From the NCBI GenBank assembly GCA_963834425.1, contig CAWIBR010000013.1:62001-126000 (forward strand): a DNA stretch of 64,000 bases, written 5' to 3'. Within the stretch, counting starts at the first letter, position 1; each line of letters opens with the position of its first letter. This DNA is from CAVURS01 sp963834425 (lineage in GTDB: Bacteria > Actinomycetota > Actinomycetes > Actinomycetales > CAVURS01). A program made the translations under genes and the position numbers. Below are positions 17,425-26,823 of this stretch, one piece after another. Below the pieces are notes generated by a model. That model saw only the letters and a program-made list of their open reading frames with translations. It did no database searches and was not told where the DNA came from.

Positions 17425-18267
17425 TCAGTCCGGGTCCGGCGCTCCGCCATGGGCCGCGACCGACACGCTCTCCCACTCGTGCCAGGTGTCCAGTCGGGAC
17501 CGGTAGTCGGCCTCCGCGACAGCCAGCGGCCCGTCCCCGAAGAAGATGCGCAGCGGCGGGTGTTCGGCGTCGACGACGGCGAGTACGGCGGCGCGCGTGG
17601 CCTCCGGGTCGCCGCGACGTCCCACGCGGCTGGCCCGAGCCCGGTTCGCCTTCTCGCGGAACTCGTCGTACGCCTTGAGCGGCGTCGCGTGCCGGGCGGA
17701 GGGACCGGCCCAGTCGGTCGAGTAGCCGGTCGGCTCGATCAGGGTCACGTGGATGCCGAAGTCGGCGACCTCGGCGGCCAGCGCCTGGCTCAAACCCTCG
17801 AGCGCCCACTTCGACGCGTGGTACATGCCGATGTTCGGGAAGGCGCTGATCCCGCCGATCGAGGAGACCTGCAGGATGTGGCCGGCGCCCTGCTTGCGCA
17901 GGAACGGCAGCGCCGCCTGGGTTACCCAGAGCGCGCCGAACAGGTTCGTCTCGATCTGGTCCCGGGCGTCCGCCTCGCTCAGCTCCTCGACCATGCCGAA
18001 CTGGCCGTAGCCGGCGTTGTTGACGACGACATCGAGCCGGCCGAACTGCGCATGGGCCCGGCGTACGGCGTCGAAGACGGCCGACCGGTCGGTCACGTCG
18101 AGCTGGATGGCGAGCACCTGCTCGCCGAAGCGCTCCTCCAGGTCGATCAGGGTGGAGGTGTCGCGCGCCGTGGCCGCGACCGAGTCGCCGCGCTCCAGGG
18201 CCGCGATCGCCCACTCCCGGCCGAAGCCCTTGGACGCGCCAGTGATGAACCAGGTCTTGGAGGTCAT
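17425..18267 (-). CDS. Short-chain dehydrogenase/reductase
   Basis: Intact 280-residue SDR. It carries the cofactor motif TGASKGFG, NNAG (VVVNNAGYGQF), catalytic Ser in QVSSIGG and the YHASK Tyr-Lys pair; EPTGYSTDW follows in the substrate region. It resembles the broad oxidoreductase group annotated as SDR family, 270-290 residues long. ATG 18267. It ends 13 bp before the GH13 start, so the two may share a transcript. The substrate is not indicated. Confidence 0.92.
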   Translation of the reverse strand: MTSKTWFITGASKGFGREWAIAALERGDSVAATARDTSTLIDLEERFGEQVLAIQLDVTDRSAVFDAVRRAHAQFGRLDVVVNNAGYGQFGMVEELSEADARDQIETNLFGALWVTQAALPFLRKQGAGHILQVSSIGGISAFPNIGMYHASKWALEGLSQALAAEVADFGIHVTLIEPTGYSTDWAGPSARHATPLKAYDEFREKANRARASRVGRRGDPEATRAAVLAVVDAEHPPLRIFFGDGPLAVAEADYRSRLDTWHEWESVSVAAHGGAPDPD

Positions 18268-18311
18268 GCCTGCGCCAACTCCGAGGCCCCCGGCATCCTT
18301 CCCGTTCCGGC

Positions 18312-18546
18312 CTAGCAGTCCTCGCGCAGGACCCGCTTGGTCGAGGCCGGGTCCTTCAACAGCAGCCGAGCCGGGCGGATCGGCCGCGGCTGGAAGTTGC
18401 CACCGCAGTTGGGGCAGACGCCGCCGAGCCGGCTGCTCGACACAGTCGGCGCAGAAGGTGCACTCGTAGGTGCAGATCCGGGCCTGGTCGCTGTCCGGCG
18501 GCAGGTCGCGGTCGCAGCACTCACAGCTCGGCCGGAGCTCCAGCAC
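18312..18546 (-). CDS. DUF1272 zinc-ribbon protein, frameshifted
   Basis: Small Cys-rich protein of the DUF1272 family. It starts VLELRPSCECCDRDLPPDS, continues CTYECTFCADC and, after an indel near 18440, LGGVCPNCGGNFQPRPIRPA, ending KRVLREDC. Three CxxC pairs suggest metal-binding ribbon knuckles. GTG 18546 lies inside the 3' end of the EamA transporter gene (26-bp overlap), so it is expected to be co-expressed with it. Function unknown. Confidence 0.85.
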
Positions 18547-19568
18547 GGGTCACCTCCGGCCGGTCGCTGTCGGTCCCCGGCTCGGTCTCCGGCTCGGCCA
18601 CGAGCTGCGGCGTGCGCAGCTCGTCGAGCCGGACCAGGGCGATGCCGGCGACGATCAGGACCCCGCCGACGAGCTGGATCCGCTCCGGCAGCTGACCGAG
18701 CAGCAGCCACGCGAACAGTACGGCGAACAGCACCTCGGTCAGCCCGACGAACGAGGCCAGCCGCGCGCCCAGCCGCCGAGCGGCCTCGATGCCGGCGATG
18801 TAGGAGATGGCGGCCGCCATGACCGACAGGCCGAGCACCGGCACCAGCCAGCTCACCCAGTGGCCGGCCAGGTGCACGTCGACGAACCGCACGTGGATCG
18901 GCAGCGCGCCCGTCGCGGCCGTGCTGAGCAGGGCCACCGAGCCGATCACCATCCCGGCCCACGCCATCGTGATCGGGGGCAGCGGCTCCTCGGCGTTGCC
19001 GGACACGATGAAGAACAGGGCCAGGCCCACGGCCGCGCCGAGTCCCCACAGCACGCCGATCGGGTCGAGGCTCTTGCTGCCGGTCAGGTCGAGCACGAGG
19101 ACCAGGCCCGACGATCGCGCCGAACGAGCCGAGCACCGTCAGCCGTCGCGGGCGCTGCCCGTGCCGCAGCCACATCCAGAAGACGACCAGGACGACGCCG
19201 AGGTACTCCAGCAGCAGCGCGACGCCGACGCTGATCCGCTGTACGGCGTTGAAGTAGGCCAGCTGGCACGCCGCGACGGCGATCAGCCCGTAGATGGTGA
19301 CCATCACGGCGCTGCGGCGCAGCAGTCGGGGGTCGAGCGCGCGCAGGGTCGGCCAGTGCCGGCGGAGCTGCAGCACGGCGGGGATGGTCAGCACCAGTGC
19401 GGCCAGGGTGATCCGGGTGGTCACGGCCGCGCCCGTCGTCCAGCCGGCGTCGGTCAGCGAGGTGGCGAAGGTGCCGGAGGTGCTGAACGTCGCGCCCGCC
19501 GTGAGCGCCAGGAGCAGCCCGCTGCGGTTGCCGTCGGCCCCGTTGGCCCGAGTGGTCGTCGTGCTCAT
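18521..19568 (-). CDS. EamA-family (drug/metabolite) transporter, frameshifted
   Basis: Ten-helix EamA/RhtA-type inner-membrane transporter, about 345 residues when restored. The first EamA repeat begins LLLALTAGATFSTSGTFATS, and the second can be read from GVLWGLGAAVGLALFFIVSG to LVGGVLIVAGIALVRL. One indel near 19105 breaks it. The hydrophilic tail VAEPETEPGTDSDRPEV is outside the domain. The family exports amino acids or metabolites. It is divergent from a CGNR zinc-finger regulator (start 19656), which probably controls it; the DUF1272 gene follows with overlap. Confidence 0.9.
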
Positions 19569-19597
19569 CGGTCCTGACCTCCATCCGATGCTCGCCG

Positions 19598-19620
19598 TAA
19601 GAGGTAAAACGTCTTATGCT
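19598..19620 (+). promoter_or_regulatory. Promoter/operator of the EamA-CGNR divergent pair
   Basis: TAAGAGGT (19598-19605) and CTTATGCT (19613-19620) flank a short AT-rich stretch. TAAGA and TCTTA form a small inverted repeat (19598-19602, 19612-19616). TATGCT could be the -10 of the CGNR gene. Both 8-mers occur again in front of the second CGNR gene (31771-31823), which supports a regulatory role. Confidence 0.45.
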
Positions 19621-19655
19621 CATGACCCTAGAACCATCCGCCGTAAGGAGTCAAG

Positions 19656-20225
19656 GTGATTTTTGCTCATGACACCGAGGTCGCGCTCGCGGCCGCGGCG
19701 GCGCTGGTCAACACCAGCCCGGAGGCCGACCGGCCGGACGGTGCAGGCGTCGAGCGGCTGCCTGACGTGGCGGCCCTGGCCGAGCTGTTCGACACCTGGC
19801 AGTGGACCGGGGAGCACACCGGTGGGGAAGCCGAGCTGGTCGCCGTACGGGCGTTGCGTCCGCGCCTGGCCCGGCTCTGGACAGCTGACGAGGACGAAGC
19901 GGCCGAGATCGTGAACGGGCTGCTGCGGGACGCTCGCGCCCTGCCGCAGCTGGTCAAGCACGGCGAGTGGGACTACCACCTGCACGCCACGGACCCGCAG
20001 GCTCCGCTCGCGGACCGGATGGCGGTCGAGGCCGCGATGGCGATGATCGACGTCGTACGGATGAAGGAGCTGGACCGGCTCCGGGTCTGCTCGGCTGACG
20101 ACTGCAACAACGTGGTGGTCGACCTGTCCAAGAACCGGTCCCGTCGGTACTGCGACTCGGGCTGCGGCAACCGGGCCAATGTCGCGGCGTACCGCGCTCG
20201 TCAGGTCGACCCGGCAGGCTCCTGA
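19656..20225 (+). CDS. CGNR zinc-finger regulator (ABATE domain), copy 1
   Basis: Intact, 189 residues. The N-terminal ABATE-type domain (residues 1-130, with ALVNTSPEADRP) is followed by the C-terminal CGNR zinc finger: CSADDCNNVVVDLSKNRSRR, then YCDSGCGNRANVAAYRAR. Proteins of this build are presumed transcription regulators (family knowledge, few studied). GTG 19656 follows a GTAAGGAG ribosome site. It is divergent from the EamA transporter with 87 bp between them, the usual layout for a regulator and its target. Compare copy 2 at 31887-32414. Confidence 0.9.
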   Translation: MIFAHDTEVALAAAAALVNTSPEADRPDGAGVERLPDVAALAELFDTWQWTGEHTGGEAELVAVRALRPRLARLWTADEDEAAEIVNGLLRDARALPQLVKHGEWDYHLHATDPQAPLADRMAVEAAMAMIDVVRMKELDRLRVCSADDCNNVVVDLSKNRSRRYCDSGCGNRANVAAYRARQVDPAGS

Positions 20226-20336
20226 AGAAACTCCGGAAAGAAATCTTGCCGGCCGTGTCGATCTGGGTGTCGGCGGATCGACGCGTGGGCACAACACGGC
20301 CAGCGAGCCTGGCCCAGACCCTCGAAGGAGACTGAG

Positions 20337-20672
20337 ATGCGATTCCTCTGCTACACCCTGGGTGACCCGTCCGTCGAGCTGCCGCCGCCCTCCCCGGAGA
20401 TGCTGGAGGAGATGGGCAAGTTCGTCGAAGAGGCGACCAAGGCCGGCGCGCTGCTGGCCACCGGCGGCGTCGCGCCGCTGGAGATGGCCACGAAGGTGAG
20501 CTACGACGGCACCGACTTCACGGTGGTCGACGGGCCGTTCACCGAGGCCAAGGAGCTGGTCGGCGGCTGGGCCCTCATCGAGTGCCGCGACAAGGACGAG
20601 GCGATCGAGTGGTCGCGACGCTTTCTCGCCATCGTCGGTTCGGGCGAGTCCACGGTGCGCCCGACGTTCTGA
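20337..20672 (+). CDS. YCII-related (DGPF) protein
   Basis: Intact 111-residue protein of the YCII/DGPF family: MRFLCYTLGDPSVELPPPSP, then TDFTVVDGPFTEAKELVGGW and a typical EAIEWSRRF helix. A GAAGGAG ribosome site precedes the ATG. It is followed 38 bp later by an ECF42-type sigma factor. This pairing of DGPF proteins with ECF42 sigma factors is well established; the DGPF protein is a presumed target or partner, not a classic anti-sigma factor. Confidence 0.92.
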   Translation: MRFLCYTLGDPSVELPPPSPEMLEEMGKFVEEATKAGALLATGGVAPLEMATKVSYDGTDFTVVDGPFTEAKELVGGWALIECRDKDEAIEWSRRFLAIVGSGESTVRPTF

Positions 20673-20710
20673 GTCCGCCGTGCAGTCAAGGCAGCTGATC
20701 CCGCCCGCAT

Positions 20711-22023
20711 GTGGTGGGATCGGCTGTCGTGGCGGACTCGAGCTCTCCGGCGACGGCCAATGCCGCGGTCGAGGCGGTCGTGCGGATGGAGTCGGCGCGG
20801 CTGATCGCCGGGCTCGCTCGGCTGACCGGTGATGTCGGGCTGGCCGAGGAGCTGGCCCAGGACGCGGTGGTCGCCGCTCTGGAGCAGTGGCCGGCGAGCG
20901 GAGTGCCGCGCAACCCCGGCGCGTGGCTCATGACGGTCTCGAAACGGCGGGCCATCGACCTGTTCCGACGCAACCGCAAGCTCGAGAGCCGGTACGCCGA
21001 GATCGGCCGGTCCCTCGAAGCCGCCGAGTTGTCGGATCCCGGGCTGGAGCGCGTTGTGGCCGAGGACATCGACGACGACCTGTTGCGGTTGGTGTTCGTG
21101 GCCTGCCATCCCGTGCTGTCTGTGCCGGCACGAGTGGCGTTGACGTTGCGACTGCTGGGCGGTCTGACCACCGTCGAGATCGCCCGGGCCTATCTGGTGC
21201 CGGAGCCGACGATCGCGCAGCGCATCGTGCGGGCCAAGCGCACGCTGACCAATGCCGGGGTGCCGTTCGAGGTGCCGGGTCCCGCCGAGCGCGCTGAGCG
21301 GCTGGCGTCGGTGCTCGACGTCATCTATCTCATCTACAACGAGGGCTACTCGGCGACGGCCGGTGAGGACTGGCTGCGGCTCGGGCTGTGCCTCGATGCG
21401 TTGCGGCTGGGGCGCACCTTGGCCGCGCTGATGCCGCGCGAGGCCGAGGTGCATGGGCTCGTTGCGCTGATGGAGATCCAGACGTCGCGCGCCTCGGCGC
21501 GGGTGGGTCCCGACGGGGCGCCGGTGTTGCTGCTGGATCAGGACCGCTCGCGCTGGGACCGGTTGTTGATCGCGCGCGGGCTGGACGCGCTGGGGGTTGC
21601 GGAGTCGCTCGGCGATCTCGACGGGCGGTTCACGCTGCAGGCGGCGATCGTCGCCTGTCATGCGCGCGCGTTCCACGCCGAGGAGACGGACTGGACGACG
21701 ATCGCTCGGCTCTACGGTCGGTTGGCCGAGGTCATGCCGTCGCCGATCGTGGAGCTCAACCGGGCGGTGGCGTTGTCGATGGCGTTGGGACCGGACGCGG
21801 GGCTGTCGCTCATCGAGCAGCTGACCGCCGTACCGGCGATGCAGGACTACCACCTGTTGCACAGCGTGCGGGCCGACCTGTTGGAGAAGGTCGGTCGCGT
21901 CGTCGGAGGCGGCGGTGGAGTTCGAGCGGGCCGGCGGCGCTGACCCAGAACGCGCAGGAGCGGGGGTTGATGGAGCAGCGGGCGGCTGCTGCTCACGCTG
22001 CTGGGTCTTCGTCGTCACCGTAG
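20711..22023 (+). CDS. ECF42-type sigma factor with helical C-terminal extension
   Basis: RNA polymerase sigma factor of the YCII-linked group. Region 2: RLTGDVGLAEELAQDAVVAA, then NPGAWLMTVSKRRAIDLFRR. Region 4: LTLRLLGGLTTVEIARAYLV, then PEPTIAQRIVRAKRTL. The long TPR-like C-terminal part from about residue 180 (VLDVIYLIYNEGYSA, VELNRAVALSMALGPDAGL, HLLHSVRADLLEKVGR) is the family hallmark and needed for activity in studied members. An indel near 21905 is likely; restored, it ends AALTQNAQERGLMEQRAAAA with stop at 22021-22023. The start is GTG 20711, 20714 or 20729; no strong ribosome site decides. It pairs with the DGPF gene upstream. Confidence 0.88.
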
Positions 22024-22167
22024 GTTGCTTGTCGTTGGACAATGGTTGTTGTCTGGGCGGAACCGGTTTGCTGCCAACGTGTTTCGGTTGTTGATCGTTA
22101 TCTGGTCGTGACCTGGGGCGGTGGATTGGGGGCTGGGACTGTCGGTGGCTTTGTCTAGGTTCGTTGT

Positions 22168-23641
22168 ATGTCCAGCAGGGGTGCGGTCGAGGGTGAGCTG
22201 AGCGTCGATGACGCGGTGGGGTTGCTGCCGCGGGTGTTGGACACGTTGGCCTCGGGGCCGTGGTGGCAGTGTTCGGATGCCGAGCTGGCGGAGTTCGTTC
22301 GGTTGTTCGCGCGGGCGGAGTCGCGGTGTGCGGCGGGCGGGGTGGCGGTCCTGGCCGAGGCGATGGAGCGGGGTTTGCCGGCCTCGGCGGGGGCCAAGAG
22401 TGGTGGCTGCTGGTTTCGGGGTCTGGTGGCGGTCACGCCGGGGGTGGGCCGGGCCCGGGCCGACCTGGCGGAGGCGTTCGGGACCGCCGCCAACCCGGTC
22501 CAGGACCTCGGGCCGACCGCGGCCGCGTTCGCGGCGGGGGACATCAGCGTGGGTCATGCCGGGGTGATGGTCCGCACGATGGACGCGGTGGCCGCCCTAC
22601 CGGAGGTCGACGCGGTGACCGCGGCGGAGGGGCAGGGGTTGTTGTTGGAGGCCGCGGCGGTGCTGGACCCGACCCAGCTGGGCAAGGCCGGGCTTCGGTT
22701 GCGGCACCGCCTGGACCCGGGCGCGGCGGACCGGCTGGCTCGTGATGAGGACCGCCAGCAGGAGGCCCGCTACGCCTGGCTGGTCCAAGAGTCGACCGGG
22801 ATGTGGGCGTTGCGGGGTCTGCTGCCCCCGGTCGCGGGCGCGGCCCTGGCCGCGGCGTTGGACCCGCTGACTGCGCCCCAACCCGCCGTCGACGGGACCC
22901 CGGATCCGCGGACCGGGCAGCAGCGGACCGCCGACGCCCTGCACGCCCTGGCCGAACTGTCGTTGGCTGCCCGCCACGGCGAGCCGGGCGCGTTGCCGTC
23001 CCGGGGTGGGGCGGCGACCCGGCTGGTCCTGACCGCCGACCTGGACACCCTCCTCGCCACCCTCAACGCCACCACCAGCAACGCAGGTCCGGCCGGGTCG
23101 GCGGGGATGGCTGCGGGGTTGGTGCCGCCGGTGCTGGTCACCGGGGACCCCGGCGGGTGGGAGATCAGCCCACTGACGTTGCAGACGTTGTCCTGTGAGG
23201 CCGAGGTGGTCCCGGTGTTGACCGACGGCTTCGGCCGGGCCCTGGACGTGGGGCAGACGGTGTACCCGTTCCCGCCGAGGATCCGGCGGGCGATCGAGGT
23301 CCGCGACCAGCACTGCACCTACCCGAACTGCCGGTCCAAGCCGGCCTGGTGTCACGTCCACCACCTGGTCCGGTTCGGACCCGACGGGCCGACCAGCGAA
23401 GCCAACGGCGCCCTGCTGTGTGGGCGGCACCACCGCCACATCCACGCCCACGGCATGGTCGGACAGATCATCGACGGCCACGTCCTCTGGCGACCGCGTG
23501 ATCCCGGACGGGTCAGACGACCCACCGGACGGGCAGCACAACGCCCACCTCCAACACTACGAACGCGCCCTACGCGCCCTCGCCCGACGATGGCTCACCC
23601 GAAACCCCCACCTCCAACCCCACCCACCCGACACCGGCTAG
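22168..23641 (+). CDS. DUF222 protein with HNH endonuclease domain
   Basis: 13E12-type repeat-family protein. The DUF222 domain covers about residues 20-330 (CSDAELAEFVRLFARAESRC). The C-terminal HNH nuclease reads CTYPNCRSKPAWCHVHHLVR, then ANGALLCGRHHRHIHAHGM, with the Cys ligands and His-His of an active site. An indel near 23500 is likely: the restored tail reads DDPPDGQHNAHLQHYERALR and stops at 23641, instead of the Pro/Arg-rich readthrough to 23667. Actinobacterial genomes carry many copies, which are often mobile or recombinogenic. The 144-bp upstream stretch is richer in T than its surroundings. Confidence 0.85.
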
Positions 23642-23700
23642 ACGGCCCAGAGGTCACAGCACAGTGAGGTTGGTCAGGCACGTCGGGTCGGCTCGTAGAC

Positions 23701-23739
23701 CGGTCGCGGTTGACCCACTAAGTGGGTCGGTATCGACCG
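23701..23739. terminator. Hairpin after the DUF222 gene
   Basis: Nested inverted repeats: outer CGGTCG (23701-23706) with CGACCG (23734-23739), inner GACCCACT (23712-23719) with AGTGGGTC (23721-23728), perfect around a single A. It may be a terminator, or the core may be an operator for the following gene at 23943. Apart from this hairpin I see nothing convincing between 23642 and 23942. Confidence 0.5.
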
Positions 23740-23942
23740 CGCTCGTGATGGCTAGACCTCGGAGAGTGCCGCGGGCGGCGCGTCTCATCTGATGATGGGC
23801 GATCGAGGTGATCGCACATCGGGATGCGAGTACGTTCAGGCAGCGACTTCGCGACTCCATCGGCTCAAGGAGGCGCGGAGGGCTCGCGGCCCACGAGGTT
23901 CCGGGCCGAAGCAGTGACGAACATGTCGAGGTGACTGAGCCC

Positions 23943-24336
23943 ATGGACGAAAACGAACGCGTCGTGCGTCGGTTCTTCGACGAGGTCTGGTCGGGCGGCC
24001 AGTTCGAGGTGATCGAGGAGCTGGTCGCGAGCGACCACCTGCATCACATCTCGGGCCAGACCGTTCAAAGGACCCGAGGGCGTATCTGAACTCGCGAGAT
24101 GGCTCCGTAGCGCGTTCCCGGACCTGAAGATGATCATCGAGGACGTGATCACGGCGCCGGACACCGTCGTCGTGCGATGGACTGGGGAGGGCACCTACGC
24201 CGGCGAGGACCTACCAGCCGCGCAAGGCCGTCGCGTGCGCTACACCGGGATCGACATCGTGCACCTCAAGGACGCGAAGATCGTTGAGCTCTGGGGCAAC
24301 AACGACGCACAAGGCCTTTGGGAACAACTCGCCTAG
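23943..24336 (+). CDS. SnoaL-like (NTF2-fold) protein 1, frameshifted
   Basis: About 130 residues of the SnoaL/ester-cyclase type: MDENERVVRRFFDEVWSGGQ, then FEVIEELVASDHLHH. After an indel near 24065 come ELARWLRSAFPDLKMIIEDV, VVVRWTGEGTYAG and KDAKIVELWGNNDAQGLWEQ. The segment order and the final W...D..G...Q motif are typical. The fold forms a cone-shaped pocket used for small-molecule isomerases, cyclases or dehydratases, but most members have no known substrate. The frame is open further upstream (to 23808), but ATG 23943 fits the family start. Confidence 0.85.
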
Positions 24337-24358
24337 GACCGCAGCTCCACGCCGGCAG

Positions 24359-24704
24359 CTAGCCCTTCACGTACGCGAACGTCTCGACGACCTGCCCCTC
24401 GAGACACCCGCATCACATCAACACCCCGCACATGCCCGTCTCCCCAGTCATACCGCCACCGGACGAACGCCCGATCGTCGACGGTCACGACGTCTTCCAT
24501 CTCGAACCGCGCCCCCGGTGACTGCTCGAAGAACTCCTGGCACGCCGCCAACACCGCGGCCCGGCCCACATGCCGGGTGCCGTCAGGTGGGTCGGTGGTC
24601 TCGAAGACGCAGTCCTCATGCACCAGCCCCGCCAACGCGACGATGTCGTGACTGTTAAGCGCGTCGTGAAACCGCTGGATCACCGCACGGGTGTCGTCGC
24701 TCAT
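24359..24704 (-). CDS. SnoaL-like (NTF2-fold) protein 2, frameshifted
   Basis: About 114 residues: MSDDTRAVIQRFHDALNSHD, VHEDCVFETTDPPDGTRHVG, EFFEQSPGARFEMEDVV, VRWRYDWGDGHVRGVDVMRV. An indel near 24400 hides the true end, which restored reads QVVETFAYVKG with TAG at 24359. It is convergent with NTF2-fold protein 1 (22 bp apart) and divergent from NTF2-fold protein 3. Likely a small-molecule pocket protein; no substrate is indicated. Confidence 0.82.
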
Positions 24705-24758
24705 ACGCGCAACACTAAGGTGCGGAGCGCCGATCGAGGAGACGCGAGGAGCAGATTC

Positions 24759-25148
24759 ATGGATGCTGACGCCGAGACCAGGGCCAGGATCGAGGAGCAC
24801 TGGCGGGCCTCGGAGCTGGGGGACAGCGTCACCGAGCACGCGATCTACGCGCCGGACGCGATCCTCGACTATCCCCAGTCGGGAGAACGGTTCCGCAGCC
24901 GCGCGACCATCGCGGCGCAGCGCGGTGGACACCCGGCCGACCGACACTTCGCCGTACGACGGATCAGCGGCACCGGCGACCTCTGGGTGAGCGAATGCGT
25001 GATCACGTACGACGGCGCGCCCTCGCACTCGGTCAGCATCATGGAGTTCGCCGGCGGCTTCGTCGTCCACGAGACCCAGTACTTCGCCGACCCGTTCGAG
25101 CCGGCCCCGGCGCGCGCCGCACTCGCCGAGCCGATCCCGGAGCAGTAG
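24759..25148 (+). CDS. SnoaL-like (NTF2-fold) protein 3
   Basis: Intact 129-residue NTF2-fold protein: MDADAETRARIEEHWRASEL, HAIYAPDAILDYPQSGERFR, a basic middle, and HSVSIMEFAGGFVVHETQYF near the end. A GAGGAG ribosome site precedes the ATG. It is followed 7 bp later by the VOC protein, so the two form a small operon. It is divergent from NTF2-fold protein 2. No substrate is evident. Confidence 0.85.
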   Translation: MDADAETRARIEEHWRASELGDSVTEHAIYAPDAILDYPQSGERFRSRATIAAQRGGHPADRHFAVRRISGTGDLWVSECVITYDGAPSHSVSIMEFAGGFVVHETQYFADPFEPAPARAALAEPIPEQ

Positions 25149-25155
25149 GCGCCGG

Positions 25156-25879
25156 ATGACCTGTCAGCTGCACGCGCTCTGCATCGACGCCAACGACCCG
25201 ATGCGCGCTCGCTCGCTTCTGGGCCGGTGTCCTCGGCTGGGAGCAGTCGGAGGACGGTCACACCGGCGTCGCGCTCCTGCCCATTGACGACACCGGCTTC
25301 CGGATCCGCTTCCCGTCCACCGAGCAGCCGAAGGTCGACCGCAACCATCTGCACTTCGACCTGACGAGCACCTCCCTCGAGGACCAGCAGCAGACGGTGG
25401 CGCGGGCGCTCGATCTCGGCGCCCGCAACATCGACGTCGGTCAGCGCCCGGAGGAGGGGCACGTGGTCCTCGCCGACCCCGAAGGCAACGAGTTCTGCGT
25501 CATCGAGCCGGGCAACGAGTTCCTCGCCGACTGCGGGTTCATCGGAGCCCTGGCCGGCGACGGCTCGCAGGAAGTCGGATATTTCTGGAGCCAAGCGCTG
25601 GGCTGGCCGCTGGTCTGGGACCAGGACCAGGAGACGGCCATCCGATCGCCGTACGGCGGTCCGAAGATCACCTGGGGCGGTCCGCCGCTGATGCGCAGGA
25701 CCGGCAAGAGCCGGCTTCATTTCGACCTCGCTCCACCCCTTGGCGGCGATCAACAGTCGGAGGTGGCACGCCTCCTCTCCCTCGGGGCGACCCGCCTCGA
25801 CATCGGCCAGGGCGACGTCGGCTGGGTCGTCATGGCCGACCCCGACGGCCGCGAGTTCTGCGTCCTGGCTCCGAGCTGA
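25156..25879 (+). CDS. Two-domain VOC/glyoxalase-like protein, frameshifted
   Basis: About 240 residues with two vicinal-oxygen-chelate domains of the glyoxalase-like type. The N-terminus MTCQLHALCIDANDP is followed by an indel near 25205; the rest is in one frame: DDTGFRIRFPSTEQPKVDRN, HLHFDLTSTSLEDQQQTVAR, VVLADPEGNEFCVIEPGNEF for domain 1 and RLHFDLAPPLGGDQQSEVAR, VVMADPDGREFCVLAPS for domain 2. Repeated (V)ADPxGxEFCV motifs mark each domain end. The family includes resistance proteins and metal-dependent enzymes; the activity is unknown. Downstream of NTF2-fold protein 3 in the same direction. Confidence 0.87.
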
Positions 25880-25986
25880 CCGCGGGTTCGACTCAGCCGG
25901 CGTGAGCGGCGACTACCTGGATCTCGATCTCCTTCGTTCCGTGTCGCGGCGGAGTTCAACGGCCGGGTCTGGCTACCTTCCATGAT

Positions 25987-26823
25987 GTGCGCCATTCCCG
26001 GTACGACGCAGATCCCTTGGCCGACAACGCCTGGCGGGCCCGCACGGAGCTGCCCAAGGTCGCGGCCGAGGCGGATCTCGTCCTCGAGGACGTGGAGACC
26101 GGCTTCTGCGGCGCAGTGGTCCGGGTCGAGAAGATGCCGGGCGGCGTCATCGTCGAGCTCGAGGACCGTCACGGCCGGCGCCGCAGCTTCCCGCTCGGCC
26201 CCGGCTTCCACCTCGATGGGAAGCCGGTCGAGCTGACCCGCCCGACCACGACGGCAACAACCCGGACGGCGACGGCGCGGACGGCATCGGGCTCCGTCGC
26301 TGTGGCCAACGCGCCGGCCAAGGTCGCTGCCGCCAGCCGGATCTACGTCGAGGGCCGCCACGATGCAGAGCTCGTCGAACGGGTCTGGGGCGACGACCTG
26401 CGGGTCGAGGGCATCGTCGTGGAGTACCTCGGGGGCGTGGACGACCTGCCTGAGGTCGTCGCCCGGTTCGAGCCCGGTCCGGCCCGCCGGCTGGGCGTCC
26501 TCGTCGACCATCTCGTCCCCGGCTCGAAGGAGGACCGGATCGCGCAGGCGGTGCGGTCGTCAGCCCACGGCCAGCATGTGCTGGTCGTCGGGCATCCGTA
26601 CGTCGACGTGTGGCAGGGCGTCCGCCCGGCCGCCCTCGGCATCGCGGAGTGGCCGGTGATCCCGCCCGGTCAGCCGTGGAAGGAGGGCGTCATCGCGGCT
26701 CTCGACTGGGACGTCCCGACCTATGAGGCGTGGCGGCGAATCCTGGCCAGTGTCAACAGTTTCAGCGACCTCGAGCCCGCTCTGCTGGGCCGGGTCGAGG
26801 AGCTGATCGACTTCGTGACCTAG
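25987..26823 (+). CDS. DUF3097 protein
   Basis: Intact 278-residue member of DUF3097, an actinobacterial family. The N-terminal part (residues 1-85) reads ADNAWRARTELPKVAAEADL, then GFCGAVVRVEKMPGGVIVEL and RRRSFPLGPGFHLDGKPVEL. A Thr/Ala linker follows, then a Toprim-like half: RIYVEGRHDAELVERVWGDD, then GVLVDHLVPGSKEDRIAQ and VLVVGHPYVDVWQGVRP. The VEGxxDAxLV and LVDH motifs resemble the acidic Toprim metal site. Function unknown. GTG 25987 is the start. The stop overlaps the convergent aminotransferase end. Confidence 0.9.
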   Translation: MRHSRYDADPLADNAWRARTELPKVAAEADLVLEDVETGFCGAVVRVEKMPGGVIVELEDRHGRRRSFPLGPGFHLDGKPVELTRPTTTATTRTATARTASGSVAVANAPAKVAAASRIYVEGRHDAELVERVWGDDLRVEGIVVEYLGGVDDLPEVVARFEPGPARRLGVLVDHLVPGSKEDRIAQAVRSSAHGQHVLVVGHPYVDVWQGVRPAALGIAEWPVIPPGQPWKEGVIAALDWDVPTYEAWRRILASVNSFSDLEPALLGRVEELIDFVT

